Shown one piece after another: positions 42,639-51,138 of a DNA stretch of 52,839 bases; the first letter of the stretch is position 1, and every line of letters begins with the position of its first letter. The DNA is from Pseudomonadota bacterium (GTDB taxonomy: Bacteria; Cyanobacteriota; Vampirovibrionia; Obscuribacterales; Obscuribacteraceae). A program made the position numbers and the translations under genes. The stretch is from contig JAJPJO010000104.1 of the NCBI GenBank assembly GCA_021324135.1, positions 1 through 52,839 on the forward strand. Direction: 5' to 3'. Under the pieces are notes generated by a model. It was not told where the DNA came from, ran no database searches, and was given only the letters and a program-made list of their open reading frames with translations.

Positions 42639-43235
42639 CTAAAAGTCCGGTCTGATCACAAGAGTGTCGTCGTATGTGGCAGCGATGTACCGTTTTCCCT
42701 CGTAATAGAAAACTTCAGTCTCCGCTTGGCCGTGAACGGCCAGATCGGAAAACGAGCTGGCATGCAGCATGTAATCTTTGCGCCGGTAAAACGATGCATC
42801 AAAATCGTCGGAAACGAATACATCAGAACTGAAGTGATCGGAGGCACCGCTCATTGGATCGCGAAAGCGCGAATCAAGACCCGGGTACAATGGTGCGCAA
42901 TACGGGCAATCCTCCGCACCGTCAATACCGCGCTCGCTGCACCAGGAGCAAATATAAAATTCATCGGCGCAATCGCTCGAGCCGCAGAGCTCGCAACTTT
43001 CATCGCTGCACAGGGCACAACGCGCGAAGCCGGACGGTCCATCATGCGTATCGCTGCAGGGCTTGTAGGTTCCGGGCATGTTGGCCGGGTCAAAAAAGAA
43101 GGTTTTGGCGTCGCCGGCTGATTTGAGCCGCGTCGCTATAGCAGCGGGGGCGATCAATTCCGGGCGCGGCTTGACGCGGATGGGGTAAAACGCCAGCAAC
43201 AGGCATATAACGATCGCTAGGAGTATTAGTTCCAT
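42639..43235 (-). CDS. Membrane-anchored Cys-rich zinc-ribbon-like protein, 198 aa
   Basis: An N-terminal helix (ILLAIVICLLLAFYPIRV) is followed by a central Cys cluster: CSDTH, CALCSDESCELCGSSDC, CSWC and CPYC, eleven Cys within about 50 residues, consistent with two or three zinc ribbons. The C-terminal part has VFVSDDFDASFYRRKDY and a beta pair (EVFYYEGKRYIAATYDD). No family is recognised. It is convergent with the isomerase gene. Confidence 0.7.
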   Translation of the reverse strand: MELILLAIVICLLLAFYPIRVKPRPELIAPAAIATRLKSAGDAKTFFFDPANMPGTYKPCSDTHDGPSGFARCALCSDESCELCGSSDCADEFYICSWCSERGIDGAEDCPYCAPLYPGLDSRFRDPMSGASDHFSSDVFVSDDFDASFYRRKDYMLHASSFSDLAVHGQAETEVFYYEGKRYIAATYDDTLVIRPDF

Positions 43236-43405
43236 AAAGAACTTATGCCCAGCTTCTCATTGATCATGCGCTGTTTTTGATCTAAATTCGAAACTGGTCG
43301 ATCTCAGCCTTCTTTCTTGATTCCCGAGGCTGTACTATCTGGAGGAAAAGCCTCAAGGGGCAAACCGGCGACTTAACCAGTATTGGCATTGCCTTTGTTA
43401 GAAAA

Positions 43406-44215
43406 ATGATTGGCACATTCAGCAATATCAAGCGTTTTTCGATAGAAAAAATTCGAATTGTACTGCTGTGTGCCTTGATCGTATCAATGTTCCTGGCGCT
43501 AAACTGCTCGGCAGAAGAAGACTGGTCGAGCACCAGGAAGAGCCTCATGGTTTTAATCGAGCAGAACGAATTGGCGCGCTCGCAAAATATTCTCGAGCAG
43601 TCCCTGAAGTCGAATACCAGCCGCCCCGCAAATGTAGTGGCGGATCAAGAACGGCTACTGGCGCTCGTTTTGGCGGCCCGAGGCGTGGAAGCCGATGAGC
43701 ATTACCGGGCTTTTCGTTTCAGCGGTCAGGATATCGTCGTTGGTGTAGTGGTGGCGCTTTTGCTTGGATCAGTGATGCTCATCCTGATCAAGCACGGTGC
43801 CAAACGACCCCGGTTTGTCGATACCGCCGAACGCTGGGTGGACCAAAATAAGCAGCAGGCTGCCGATGACAGCCTCAGGCAGCTCTCATCGATGTTCTGG
43901 AGCATGATTGTCTTTGCACTGCTGGGCGGCGGCTTGCTCATTCTTGTTTTCGGGCTGATTCATCTGATTAGCTTTCTGGACAACCGACAGAACGACGACT
44001 CACCGGCGCTCGCTTATTACAAAGAAGCAGCCGAGAAACTGGAATCGGCATATCAACTTGAAGGACGCGAAAAACCACAATCGAATTACGAAGCCCTCCT
44101 CCTCTTTGCCGATTTTTTGGCTCAATCCGGGAATCGAGAGCGAGCCGACCGGGTCGTGCTCCTGAAGCAGACTCTGGAAAACAGAGAGAAAATGAAACGC
44201 CGAGCTCTTCAATGA
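43406..44215 (+). CDS. Unknown membrane protein, 269 aa
   Basis: A hydrophobic segment near residues 15-35 (VLLCALIVSMFLALNCSA) is a signal peptide or anchor. Two further membrane helices lie at about 108-128 and 165-190. The soluble parts are helical and rich in Gln, Glu and Leu, with TPR-like stretches (LIEQNELARSQNILEQ, ALAYYKEAAEKLESAY, ALLLFADFLAQSGNRERAD). No family is recognised. Some TPR-like pairing suggests a scaffold role. Confidence 0.72.
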   Translation: MIGTFSNIKRFSIEKIRIVLLCALIVSMFLALNCSAEEDWSSTRKSLMVLIEQNELARSQNILEQSLKSNTSRPANVVADQERLLALVLAARGVEADEHYRAFRFSGQDIVVGVVVALLLGSVMLILIKHGAKRPRFVDTAERWVDQNKQQAADDSLRQLSSMFWSMIVFALLGGGLLILVFGLIHLISFLDNRQNDDSPALAYYKEAAEKLESAYQLEGREKPQSNYEALLLFADFLAQSGNRERADRVVLLKQTLENREKMKRRALQ

Positions 44216-44302
44216 TTTCGCCGAGTACCTGGTGTTATATCTGGTATCGGCCATGCGCAATCAAGCTGCGCCTGGTAGTACCGTATACGGTGCGGCTACA
44301 TT

Positions 44303-45367
44303 TTATTTGGAGGCTGGCTGCCCAAGATTACTGACACCCCAGCCCCCGGGAAACGGGCTGCCAACGCCCATGGGCGCTATCGAATTGCCGTAAGGACTGA
44401 TCGAACTATACGGACTGATTCCGCCCATTGACAGTGGATTTATGACACCGGCACCACCGAAGCCACCCAGACCACCGAAGCCGCCCAAACCGCCGAAGCC
44501 GCCCAAACCGTTAATGCCACCTAAGCCGCCGATGGAGCCAAACGGACTGACCGAGCCAAACGGGCTGACTGAGCCAAATGGACTGACGCCTCCAAATGGA
44601 CTGACGCCACCATAGGGACTGACCCCATAGGGATTGATCGAGCCGAAAGGTCTGATCGCAGTTAAGGGATTTATGGCGCCAAAGCCGTTCATCACATACG
44701 GGTTGTAGTTGCCGTAGAGCATGCCGTTCGGATTGTACTGATTGTATATATAAGGAACCGTGGGGTTGAGCGGATTGAGCGAATAATACGGATTCATATA
44801 TGGCGAGTAGCCGTTGTAATAAGGTCCGTACGGACTATAAGGATTATTTTTCATGAACCTGTAGTTCATGTAGGTATTTGCACCAACGCCGGCGAGGTTA
44901 CCCGCTCCCTGCCAAAAGCCAGGCGAGGAGAGCATCTCTTCAGTACCCATAAATGTGTCGCCGGGAAGCTTAATCAGGGCTTTGCCAAACGATTTTGCTT
45001 TGCCAAAAATGCCTTGTTTTGGCGGGGTTACATTATTCGGCATCGGGCGCTGCATCGGCTGTTGCATGGGTGGCATCATTGGCTGTCCCCCCAGCCCGTT
45101 CATATCCATATTGGCGCCGTCGCCGGATGATGAATAAGAATCTTGCATATCACTTTCGACAGGACGGCTCATGCCTCCGTCCGTGTCATCACCCGCCTGG
45201 CGCACCGGTCTAGGCCTTGTGGGCTGGCTTGAGTCGTCTCGCAAGACCCGCCGGGAATAAAAGCTTTTTACATCCTCGTCCTCTACCCAATCGGAAGCAG
45301 ATGCCGGCATGCAGAGCGGGACTTGCCAGATCAAAACTAATAGGATTGCTAAGGATCGAGTTTTCAT
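44303..45367 (-). CDS. Exported Gly/Pro/Tyr-rich repeat protein, 354 aa
   Basis: A signal peptide (SLAILLVLIWQVPLCMPASA) is followed by a polar region, a Met/Pro/Gln-rich stretch, and a short folded-looking part (GKAKSFGKALIKLPGDTFMG). The C-terminal ~190 residues are low-complexity: Asn/Pro/Tyr-rich, then repeats of the type SPFG(G/S)V and then alternating GGLGGFGG. Such sequences form flexible surface or matrix-like material. The Met of MKTRSLAILL was chosen because it starts the signal peptide. No family is recognised. Confidence 0.75.
   Translation of the reverse strand: MKTRSLAILLVLIWQVPLCMPASASDWVEDEDVKSFYSRRVLRDDSSQPTRPRPVRQAGDDTDGGMSRPVESDMQDSYSSSGDGANMDMNGLGGQPMMPPMQQPMQRPMPNNVTPPKQGIFGKAKSFGKALIKLPGDTFMGTEEMLSSPGFWQGAGNLAGVGANTYMNYRFMKNNPYSPYGPYYNGYSPYMNPYYSLNPLNPTVPYIYNQYNPNGMLYGNYNPYVMNGFGAINPLTAIRPFGSINPYGVSPYGGVSPFGGVSPFGSVSPFGSVSPFGSIGGLGGINGLGGFGGLGGFGGLGGFGGAGVINPLSMGGISPYSSISPYGNSIAPMGVGSPFPGGWGVSNLGQPASK
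44456..44625 (-). repeat. Tandem coding repeats (GLGGFG and SPFGS V units)
   Basis: The DNA has two arrays: 44456-44512 with alternating GGL/GGF codons, and about 44534-44625 with 18-nt units encoding Ser-Pro-Phe-Gly-(Gly/Ser)-Val. Units differ by a few silent or single changes, as expected of recent slippage. Confidence 0.8.
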
Positions 45368-45455
45368 CGCTCGTGGATCACTTGTCAGTGAGTTCACATA
45401 TGTATTATGCCTTGCCTGCTGCAACTTTACCAGCTTTCGTGTCATCCCGCGCAAT

Positions 45456-45485
45456 GACCTGTCCGGCTTGCCGGCCGGGCAGGTC
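45456..45485. other. GC-rich inverted repeat
   Basis: Outer arms GACCTG/CAGGTC and inner arms CCGGC/GCCGG with a 2-nt loop form a strong hairpin between the ABC permease stop and the repeat-protein gene, both on the minus strand. No T-run follows, so it may be a factor-dependent terminator or simply a stable dyad. Confidence 0.4.
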
Positions 45486-45531
45486 TTGCGACTATCGGGC
45501 GAGCAGTCCTCAAGCGGGCTTTTTTATCGCC

Positions 45532-46326
45532 TTAAGAGCAATACTTAGCCAGGAGTCCGCGATCTCTAGCCTGCTCGAACATGAATTTGAACAGGATGCC
45601 TGCCAGAGCCAGATAAACTACATTCAACAAAAACGCAGTGGTTACATAGCCCGAGACATCAGCATGCGATCCGGAGATCGCTGCTCGCATTCCTTCAAAC
45701 ACGTACGAGGCGGGGACGCAGCGTGCACAAACTTGCAGCCAGGCAGGCAATACACTGACTGGATAAAAGACCGCACACATCGGTTGCACCACGAATGGTA
45801 CCGCCCATGCCAGCACTTCCGCCTGCGGCCCCCAGCGCACTATAAGCGATACCGCTGCCAGACCCAACGCCCAGCCTGTAAGAATCAGATTGACAAAGAG
45901 CAATGCCAACTCAAATCCGTACGACAGGACGTTGAATTTATACATCAGCGCCGACAGCCCTGACAGCATCAGCAGAACAACCAGTGCCTGAGCCAATCCC
46001 AGGATGTATGACGCGGCAATGAACTCAGATACTTTTACAGGAGCTGTAAAAACGTTGAGCAAATTACGCGACCATAGATCATCCAGGAATGAGAGGCAAA
46101 CCGCCTGCTGAGCCCGGTAGAACACGTTCCACAAGACCGCTGCACCGATCAGGAATGTGATCATTGCCGGGACCGCGCCGCTCACCTTCAAGAGATAAAC
46201 AGTGACGAATCCCCAGACCAGCAAGTCCATGACCGGCCAGAAGCATACGTCCATTACCCGGAAAGCGTTGCGTGAGCAACCATATACATATTTCAGTACC
46301 AGAGCTTGTATTCTATTCCATCTCAT
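45532..46326 (-). CDS. ABC-2 type transporter permease, 264 aa
   Basis: About six membrane segments with the ABC-2 layout: VMDVCFWPVMDLLVWGFVTV, LWNVFYRAQQAVCLSFLDDL, NVFTAPVKVSEFIAASYI (family motif around the coupling helix), WALGLAAVSLIVRWGP and PVSVLPAWLQVCARCVPASY. The ATG overlaps the stop of the ATPase gene (ATGA), so the two subunits are made together. The exported substrate (lipid, polysaccharide or drug) is unknown. Confidence 0.9.
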   Translation of the reverse strand: MRWNRIQALVLKYVYGCSRNAFRVMDVCFWPVMDLLVWGFVTVYLLKVSGAVPAMITFLIGAAVLWNVFYRAQQAVCLSFLDDLWSRNLLNVFTAPVKVSEFIAASYILGLAQALVVLLMLSGLSALMYKFNVLSYGFELALLFVNLILTGWALGLAAVSLIVRWGPQAEVLAWAVPFVVQPMCAVFYPVSVLPAWLQVCARCVPASYVFEGMRAAISGSHADVSGYVTTAFLLNVVYLALAGILFKFMFEQARDRGLLAKYCS

Positions 46327-47075
46327 GATGCTTTCACCTTTTCTAAAAATTGACTTCGCGCGATTGTGATGAAGACGTTTTCCAGCGAGTCGCTTTCATA
46401 CTTCATCAGGATGTCGGACGAAGAGCCCTCTTCCACTACTCGACCGCCGGCCATGAAGACGACGCGATCGCAAAGCTCGACGACATCAAGCATGTTGTGC
46501 GATGTCGTGATGATGGTCATGCCTGTTTCCTCGTTGATGCGCTTCAAAGTTTTTCGCACTTTGTCGGCGAGATCAGGATCGAGACTGGCTGTGGGCTCGT
46601 CCAGAATGAGAAGTTCCGGATCATTCAACAGTGCTTTGCAAAGATTCAATCTGGTCTGCTCTCCTGATGAGAGCCTGCCGGTTGGTTTATCCCGCAAATG
46701 ATGAATCTCGAACAACTCCAGGAGCGAATCGATCTTGGGCTTCGCGTTTTTCACTCCGTAAATGCGAGCGAAAATGTGGAGGTTGTCTTTCACCTTCAAG
46801 TTATACGGCAGAGCCGTATACGATGAGGCGAAATTGACGCGCTGCAGAATTTCGGTTCGATGCGTCTCGACATCTTTGCCGAAGATCCTGACGTAACCCG
46901 AGGTCGGACGAGTCAGGCCGAGAAGCATGTGCAAGGTGGTCGTCTTGCCCGCGCCGTTAACTCCGAGCAGACCCAGGATCTCACCCTCGCCGGCCGAGAA
47001 AGTCACGTCTTTGACCGCTTCGTATTTGGCGAATTGTTTTTTGAGATTCTGAACTTCGATAATTCTATTCAACAT
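46323..47075 (-). CDS. ABC transporter ATPase subunit, 250 aa
   Basis: Walker A is GVNGAGKTT (residues 38-46), the signature is RLSSGEQTRLNL, Walker B is LLILDEPTASLD and the H-loop is ITTSHNM. These are complete, so the subunit should hydrolyse ATP. The fold matches the DrrA/CcmA-like subfamily of ABC-2 exporters. The ATG preceded by AGGAG at 8 nt was chosen. An unusually folded leader lies upstream. Confidence 0.92.
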   Translation of the reverse strand: MLNRIIEVQNLKKQFAKYEAVKDVTFSAGEGEILGLLGVNGAGKTTTLHMLLGLTRPTSGYVRIFGKDVETHRTEILQRVNFASSYTALPYNLKVKDNLHIFARIYGVKNAKPKIDSLLELFEIHHLRDKPTGRLSSGEQTRLNLCKALLNDPELLILDEPTASLDPDLADKVRKTLKRINEETGMTIITTSHNMLDVVELCDRVVFMAGGRVVEEGSSSDILMKYESDSLENVFITIARSQFLEKVKAS

Positions 47076-47128
47076 TGCATGTACTCCTGCTTGCATAAAT
47101 TCTCAGCTAATGCGCTTAAAGACAAAAC

Positions 47129-47202
47129 GAGTAAGAGCCTACTTTCCCTATGGAGGAACGCAAAGGCAAACGCCTTTTAACCGCCTCCAGGTGCTCTTAC
47201 TC
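47129..47202 (-). promoter_or_regulatory. Strongly folded three-stem element in the ABC-operon leader
   Basis: Nested perfect stems: GAGTAAGAGC/GCTCTTACTC (10 bp) at 47129/47193, GGAGG/CCTCC at 47152/47184, and AAAGGC/GCCTTT at 47162/47172 with a 4-nt loop. As minus-strand RNA it would lie 54 nt before the ATPase start, followed by a U-rich GTTTTGTCTTT. It could be a cis-regulatory RNA, an attenuator or a small RNA. It fits no riboswitch I recognise. Confidence 0.5.
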
Positions 47203-47806
47203 TTCGTCGAATAAACGAAAGCTATGCAAAGCGAGAGTACACTCTCACCGACAACAGCTAACCTGTAGGCCGGTCGTCAAAGAAAACGACCAAGGTCAGG
47301 AATTTTTCTGTTGATACTCATGGGTGATCTCCAATTTTGTTTGGATGACAATCTGTGTTTGAGCTGGCGTTACTAGTGGTTATTACTAGTGAATTCGGCA
47401 CCATTGATTGGCGATGGCACCCGCGCTCATCTGCAAATATACCACAACCGCGACCGGTGACAAGACCCCATTGCGAATGTTTAAACGCGAGTTGCAATGC
47501 GCGCTTCAGTTAAACGTCAGAATCAAGAAACATATCTGAACAAGAAAGCGCTTTTATTCTCATCGATAAAAACCCTTATATCAAGCCCATTAGCTGAGCA
47601 TACTGGTTCTTAGCACCATATACAGTGCGATCATCATGATCGCCTTCACTCTTCTCATGTAGATCTCTGAAAGCTTCAGATCCTGATCATATTCTTCATG
47701 TCATAGATTAGATTTATAAGATGAGAGGTACATGAAGCTCATAGGGACGATTCAGCCTGAGGCTCGGCATCAGGCCACGAAAATCTAATCATTTACCGCT
47801 GGATAT
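47203..47806. other. 600-bp stretch without a gene
   Basis: No frame with a convincing start and composition is present on either strand. Three patterns stand out: an inverted repeat GGTCGT/ACGACC around 47265, a 13-bp-spaced direct repeat TTACTAGTG at 47370 and 47383, and the perfect palindrome GCGATCATCATGATCGC at 47627. A TATAAG box near 47717 may serve the next gene. The stretch is a plausible home for a regulatory region or small RNA. Confidence 0.4.
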
Positions 47807-49099
47807 ATGAGCGAATTCCTCACAGACAACAGAAATCTTCCGAGCTACACGACGGCGACCATCAAGATCGGTGAATTTCTGAAGCTGTTGGAGGTAATGT
47901 CGCCTCAGCACCTGGATGAGACGCTGGCGGCGGCGCAAGAGTTGAAGATACCGGTGGGCCGCGCCACGGTTCTGCGCGGCTTGCTGACCAATAATGAACT
48001 GTCCAATCTCATTCAATTGCATTGCCTGGTCAGATGCAATGCCATCATGCTCGAGGACGCCAAGGAAGCATTTTCCATGGCCAAGCGAAAAGGATGGCAG
48101 GTGCGGGAATGCCTCATTGCCCTTGGTTGCCCGATTGACGATGCGGCCACCGTCAGAATCGGAGAGCTCCTGATCGAATCGGAGCGGATCAGCGATCAGG
48201 ATCTGGATTTTTGCCTCGAGCTCCAGAAACTTTGCGGTTTGCCACTGGGTCGAATTTTGACGATCGATGCCTGTGTTCCCGAGCTGGTTATAAACGAAGC
48301 GCTCACTTTGCAGTCTGAAATTCGCCAACGAAAACGCGACTATAAAGACGCGGTCTTAAAGCTCAAGAGGCTAAAGGTGAGCAATGAAGAGCTTCAGGCT
48401 AGAAAAAAACTGTTGCTCAACAGATATGGCGCCGCCGATGGTGCGGTCGACTTCTGCGATCTTCTCATGGCGGCAAATGTCGTAAGGCGCGACGAGTTGA
48501 GCGAGGCCAGGAAGCGCTGCGATGAACATGGTGATCCCTTGTCCGAGGCGTTGCGAGAATTACAGTGGGTCGACAAAAGCATGCTGTCGGCAGCAGCGGC
48601 ATTGCATGGTCTGATGCGGGACGGTTATTTATCCGGTCCTGATGCTGTCGCGATTCTGAAGAGACTGCGCCGCTCGGATACCGAAACTTTGGATGACCTG
48701 CCGGTCCTTGGCTGTACCGCGCCTCAGAATATCCAGGCCGTTTCTCTCTACCAATTTTTAGTCATGAGCGGCTTGCTCACCGCCGATGATATCAGAGAGT
48801 TGATCAGGCGGTTGATGGCTGATCCTGACATGTACAAGGAACTCACCGGGCAGACGGCAGATGTATCTGCTGCCGATCAACGCTTCAAGAAATCGGCAAT
48901 CATAAAGACGATCGTTGACAGCGACAATCTGGAGAAAGCCCTGTCCCTGACTCACCAGTTCGATCAATCACTGATTCACTATGCCAGAGATTTATTGGCT
49001 TTGATCTCCCTCGGCGTCATCCACGTCGATCAAGCGATCTTGAGTTTTGCCCGTTTGCGCTACGGCCGGTCACAAGAGGGTAAGGCAAGCAGCCCCTGA
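47807..49099 (+). CDS. Protein of GspE/PilB N-terminal-like repeats, 430 aa
   Basis: Several ~50-residue units repeat the pattern of the type II secretion ATPase N-terminal domain: IGEFLKLLEVMSPQHLDETL, RIGELLIESERISDQDLDFC with LELQKLCGLPLGRIL, then FCDLLMAANVVRRDELSEAR, and SLYQFLVMSGLLTADDIREL. No ATPase (Walker) domain follows, so the protein is made of these units only. In GspE/PilB such domains bind cyclic di-GMP or partner membrane proteins; whether these units do is open. A helical linker with RQRKRDYKDAVLKLKRLKV joins them. Cytosolic. Confidence 0.72.
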   Translation: MSEFLTDNRNLPSYTTATIKIGEFLKLLEVMSPQHLDETLAAAQELKIPVGRATVLRGLLTNNELSNLIQLHCLVRCNAIMLEDAKEAFSMAKRKGWQVRECLIALGCPIDDAATVRIGELLIESERISDQDLDFCLELQKLCGLPLGRILTIDACVPELVINEALTLQSEIRQRKRDYKDAVLKLKRLKVSNEELQARKKLLLNRYGAADGAVDFCDLLMAANVVRRDELSEARKRCDEHGDPLSEALRELQWVDKSMLSAAAALHGLMRDGYLSGPDAVAILKRLRRSDTETLDDLPVLGCTAPQNIQAVSLYQFLVMSGLLTADDIRELIRRLMADPDMYKELTGQTADVSAADQRFKKSAIIKTIVDSDNLEKALSLTHQFDQSLIHYARDLLALISLGVIHVDQAILSFARLRYGRSQEGKASSP

Positions 49100-50692
49100 T
49101 CAGAACTGCTGCTCGAGCAGATCTTTATCGGTGCTGTAAACTTCCTGCCCTTCGACATTGTGCGCGGCGAGTTGCATTTGCATTTCTCGTGCTTCAGCCA
49201 GCTTACGAGCCAGCTCCGGCGAAGGTGTCATAACCCGCCCGGCAAGCTGCAATCGTTTTTCATTACGCTCCTGAATCAGGGTATTCTTGCTGGCCAGAAT
49301 CAAAGCGCGAGCGGCGGGGTAGAGGAAGAAAAACAGACCGTATCCGACCAGAAACATCAAGAGCGGCTTGAATGGCTCAAGGAAAGAGAAGTGCGCCAGT
49401 TGAGTGCAGAGATAGATGGAACCGCCAAGCTCGACCATGCCTAAAACAATCGCGGACGTCAGCTTGCTCGTGTCGAAATCGACGAACTCGAGAAGCTCTT
49501 CTTCCAAATGGGTAGGCACTGCCGTCTTCTGCCTCGCCCGCGCCGCTTGCGGCTGTCTGTTTACGGCGTTGCGATACAAATTCCTCAGATCATCAGGATT
49601 AAATGCACCGGATGCAGTGGCGTGAGATTCGGGCGGCGCCGGGTCCGGGGTGGCGAAAGAATGGCTCTTCGGCGCGAGCTTCGGAAAGAGGTATATGATG
49701 TTGCCGCTGTCGCTAACCTCAGGACTTCCTTCAAAGCGCGTCAAGATCGGCAGCATCCAATCTTCCGATTCCTCGTCGTGTCCGGTGAAGGGTGCAAGTT
49801 GCTCGGCAATGACCGCGCCGCCATTATTGCGGATCACAGCAGCGATGGATTGCCAGTATTTCTCACCGATCTTGGCATTCGGATCTTCCGGACCAAAAAC
49901 AAATTGATAGCAGACCGTCAGAAAATCCGGACCTTTCTCAGCTTGCATTTGTTCGTTGTTGCTCGAATCTTTTTTCGAATCTTTGGAGAAAAACGGATCG
50001 ACCCATTCGTTGTCGTCATAATAGTAATGACGCCCGCCGCCATAATAGGCATCATAAGGGGAATACCAGGGAGACCACCATGAATAGCGGGATCCGTAAT
50101 AGGGATTGCAATAGTACCTTCCCCAGAGCCACCAATCGAAAATCCAGTCGAAAAGGAAATATCGCACCAGGGCGAATGCACCATACATGATACCATCCAT
50201 CGAGCCGCCTGCATTGTCCCCGGAGATATCCGAAGCGCCGAACCCATCACTGCTGTCGCTGCTGCCGGCGAAAAGCCGGATAACGACGACGATGACTAAA
50301 ACCACGACAGCAACGACGCTGGCAATGAGAATGATACCAATTGAGATACGAAACAAAGTTATGAGGATGAGATGCAGCACACGTGCCGCCATCATCGATA
50401 TATTCACAAGCACTCGCCATATGCCGAGCCAAACATTTCTGGCCGCATTGCTTACATATTGCATCTCAAAATTAGGCTGAAAGACGTATTCAATTGTTCC
50501 AGTGCTCGAGACCTTTAATGTCGCATTTGTCTCGGTGGCAATCTCATTCAATTTGCAAGTCACCAGATGCAATGGCATCCCTTCCTTCAAGGACACGTCG
50601 GAGGGCGACACTTTCAGGCCAAGAGTATTTATGGCATCAAGGACCTTTCGTTTCTCAGCTGAATGGAAGGGTGTTAGTAATTGAGCAAACAT
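49100..50692 (-). CDS. Conserved-type membrane protein with Tyr/Trp-rich central region, 530 aa
   Basis: An N-terminal ~75-residue soluble domain is followed by two long hydrophobic stretches (residues ~90-145), a Ser/Asp/Gly linker, an aromatic segment with DWIFDWWLWGRYYCNPYYG and YYYDDNEWVDPFF, then a domain with FLTVCYQFVFGPEDPNAKIG, AAVIRNNGGAVIAEQLAP, EDWMLPILTRFEG and ends with two more helices (~415-465) and a basic coiled tail. From memory it resembles an uncharacterised cyanobacterial membrane family with the FxFGxxxPNA and IRNNxGAVxAEQLAP motifs. It abuts the preceding gene tail to tail with no gap. Confidence 0.75.
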   Translation of the reverse strand: MFAQLLTPFHSAEKRKVLDAINTLGLKVSPSDVSLKEGMPLHLVTCKLNEIATETNATLKVSSTGTIEYVFQPNFEMQYVSNAARNVWLGIWRVLVNISMMAARVLHLILITLFRISIGIILIASVVAVVVLVIVVVIRLFAGSSDSSDGFGASDISGDNAGGSMDGIMYGAFALVRYFLFDWIFDWWLWGRYYCNPYYGSRYSWWSPWYSPYDAYYGGGRHYYYDDNEWVDPFFSKDSKKDSSNNEQMQAEKGPDFLTVCYQFVFGPEDPNAKIGEKYWQSIAAVIRNNGGAVIAEQLAPFTGHDEESEDWMLPILTRFEGSPEVSDSGNIIYLFPKLAPKSHSFATPDPAPPESHATASGAFNPDDLRNLYRNAVNRQPQAARARQKTAVPTHLEEELLEFVDFDTSKLTSAIVLGMVELGGSIYLCTQLAHFSFLEPFKPLLMFLVGYGLFFFLYPAARALILASKNTLIQERNEKRLQLAGRVMTPSPELARKLAEAREMQMQLAAHNVEGQEVYSTDKDLLEQQF

Positions 50693-50712
50693 GGTTTAAA
50701 CGATTAAGTTTC

Positions 50713-50749
50713 AAAAAAGCGCTCCGCCAGGGGCGGGCAAAACAGCGCT
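50713..50749 (-). terminator. Intrinsic-terminator-like hairpin before the membrane protein gene
   Basis: On the minus strand, arms AGCGCT/AGCGCT and inner GGCGG/CCGCC pair and are followed by six T. The T-run ends only 21 nt before the ATG. With a TATAAT box upstream of it the structure sits in the leader, so it is either the terminator of upstream transcription or an attenuator of the gene. Confidence 0.65.
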
Positions 50750-50777
50750 ATAGCCAATTGAGGGACCAATTACGCAT

Positions 50778-50812
50778 ATTATAGCCGAAGGCTTGACAAC
50801 CACGAGCCTTCG
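50778..50812 (-). promoter_or_regulatory. TATAAT box abutting an 8-bp inverted repeat
   Basis: On the minus strand TATAAT (50783-50778) follows directly after the dyad CGAAGGCT/AGCCTTCG with an 11-nt loop (50786-50812). No good -35 is seen at the proper distance, so an activator or repressor site is possible. The rest of the 50693-51138 gap (446 bp) holds the hairpins listed here and no supported gene. Confidence 0.45.
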
Positions 50813-50997
50813 CAATCATTCAATAACAATTGCCCAATCGTCTCAATGCCGGCGCCGCAGTCGAACATACACTTTACCCTTGCCGGAGTAAAGCAAAGAA
50901 TGCAGTCCCGGCATTTAGCCACTGTATTCGGTGCAGTTATTTATTTTCATTTCCATTCTTTCAGCCGGCAAAGTCGGGGGCGGCGGAGGAGGCAAGC

Positions 50998-51032
50998 GGA
51001 AAGGGTGATGGCCATACATAATCACCCTTTCC
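50998..51032. other. Perfect 12-bp stem-loop
   Basis: GGAAAGGGTGAT pairs with ATCACCCTTTCC around an 11-nt loop. It lies 106 nt downstream of the first small secreted gene (minus strand). There is no T-run on either side, so it is a stable RNA end or a binding site at best. Confidence 0.45.
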
Positions 51033-51138
51033 TGTTTGACTGTCACAGCGGCGTCGATTTCCCGAGGCACGCCATATCCCGCAATCAAGGATGCCCTGCT
51101 TTCCTCTGCTTGCTTGACACTCTGTTTTGCCCGAGGGG

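Noticed and set aside
44456..44625. Possible CRISPR-like or satellite array
   Set aside because: Units are 18 nt or shorter, have no unique spacers and stay in frame inside one coding sequence; they encode a protein repeat.
45217..45963. 248-codon plus-strand frame
   Set aside because: Covers two minus-strand genes with clear signal peptide and ABC-2 features; its composition (Arg, Cys, His-rich) is that of a shadow frame.
51114..51119. TTGACA as a plus-strand promoter
   Set aside because: No suitable -10 follows at 16-18 nt and no plus-strand gene lies downstream.
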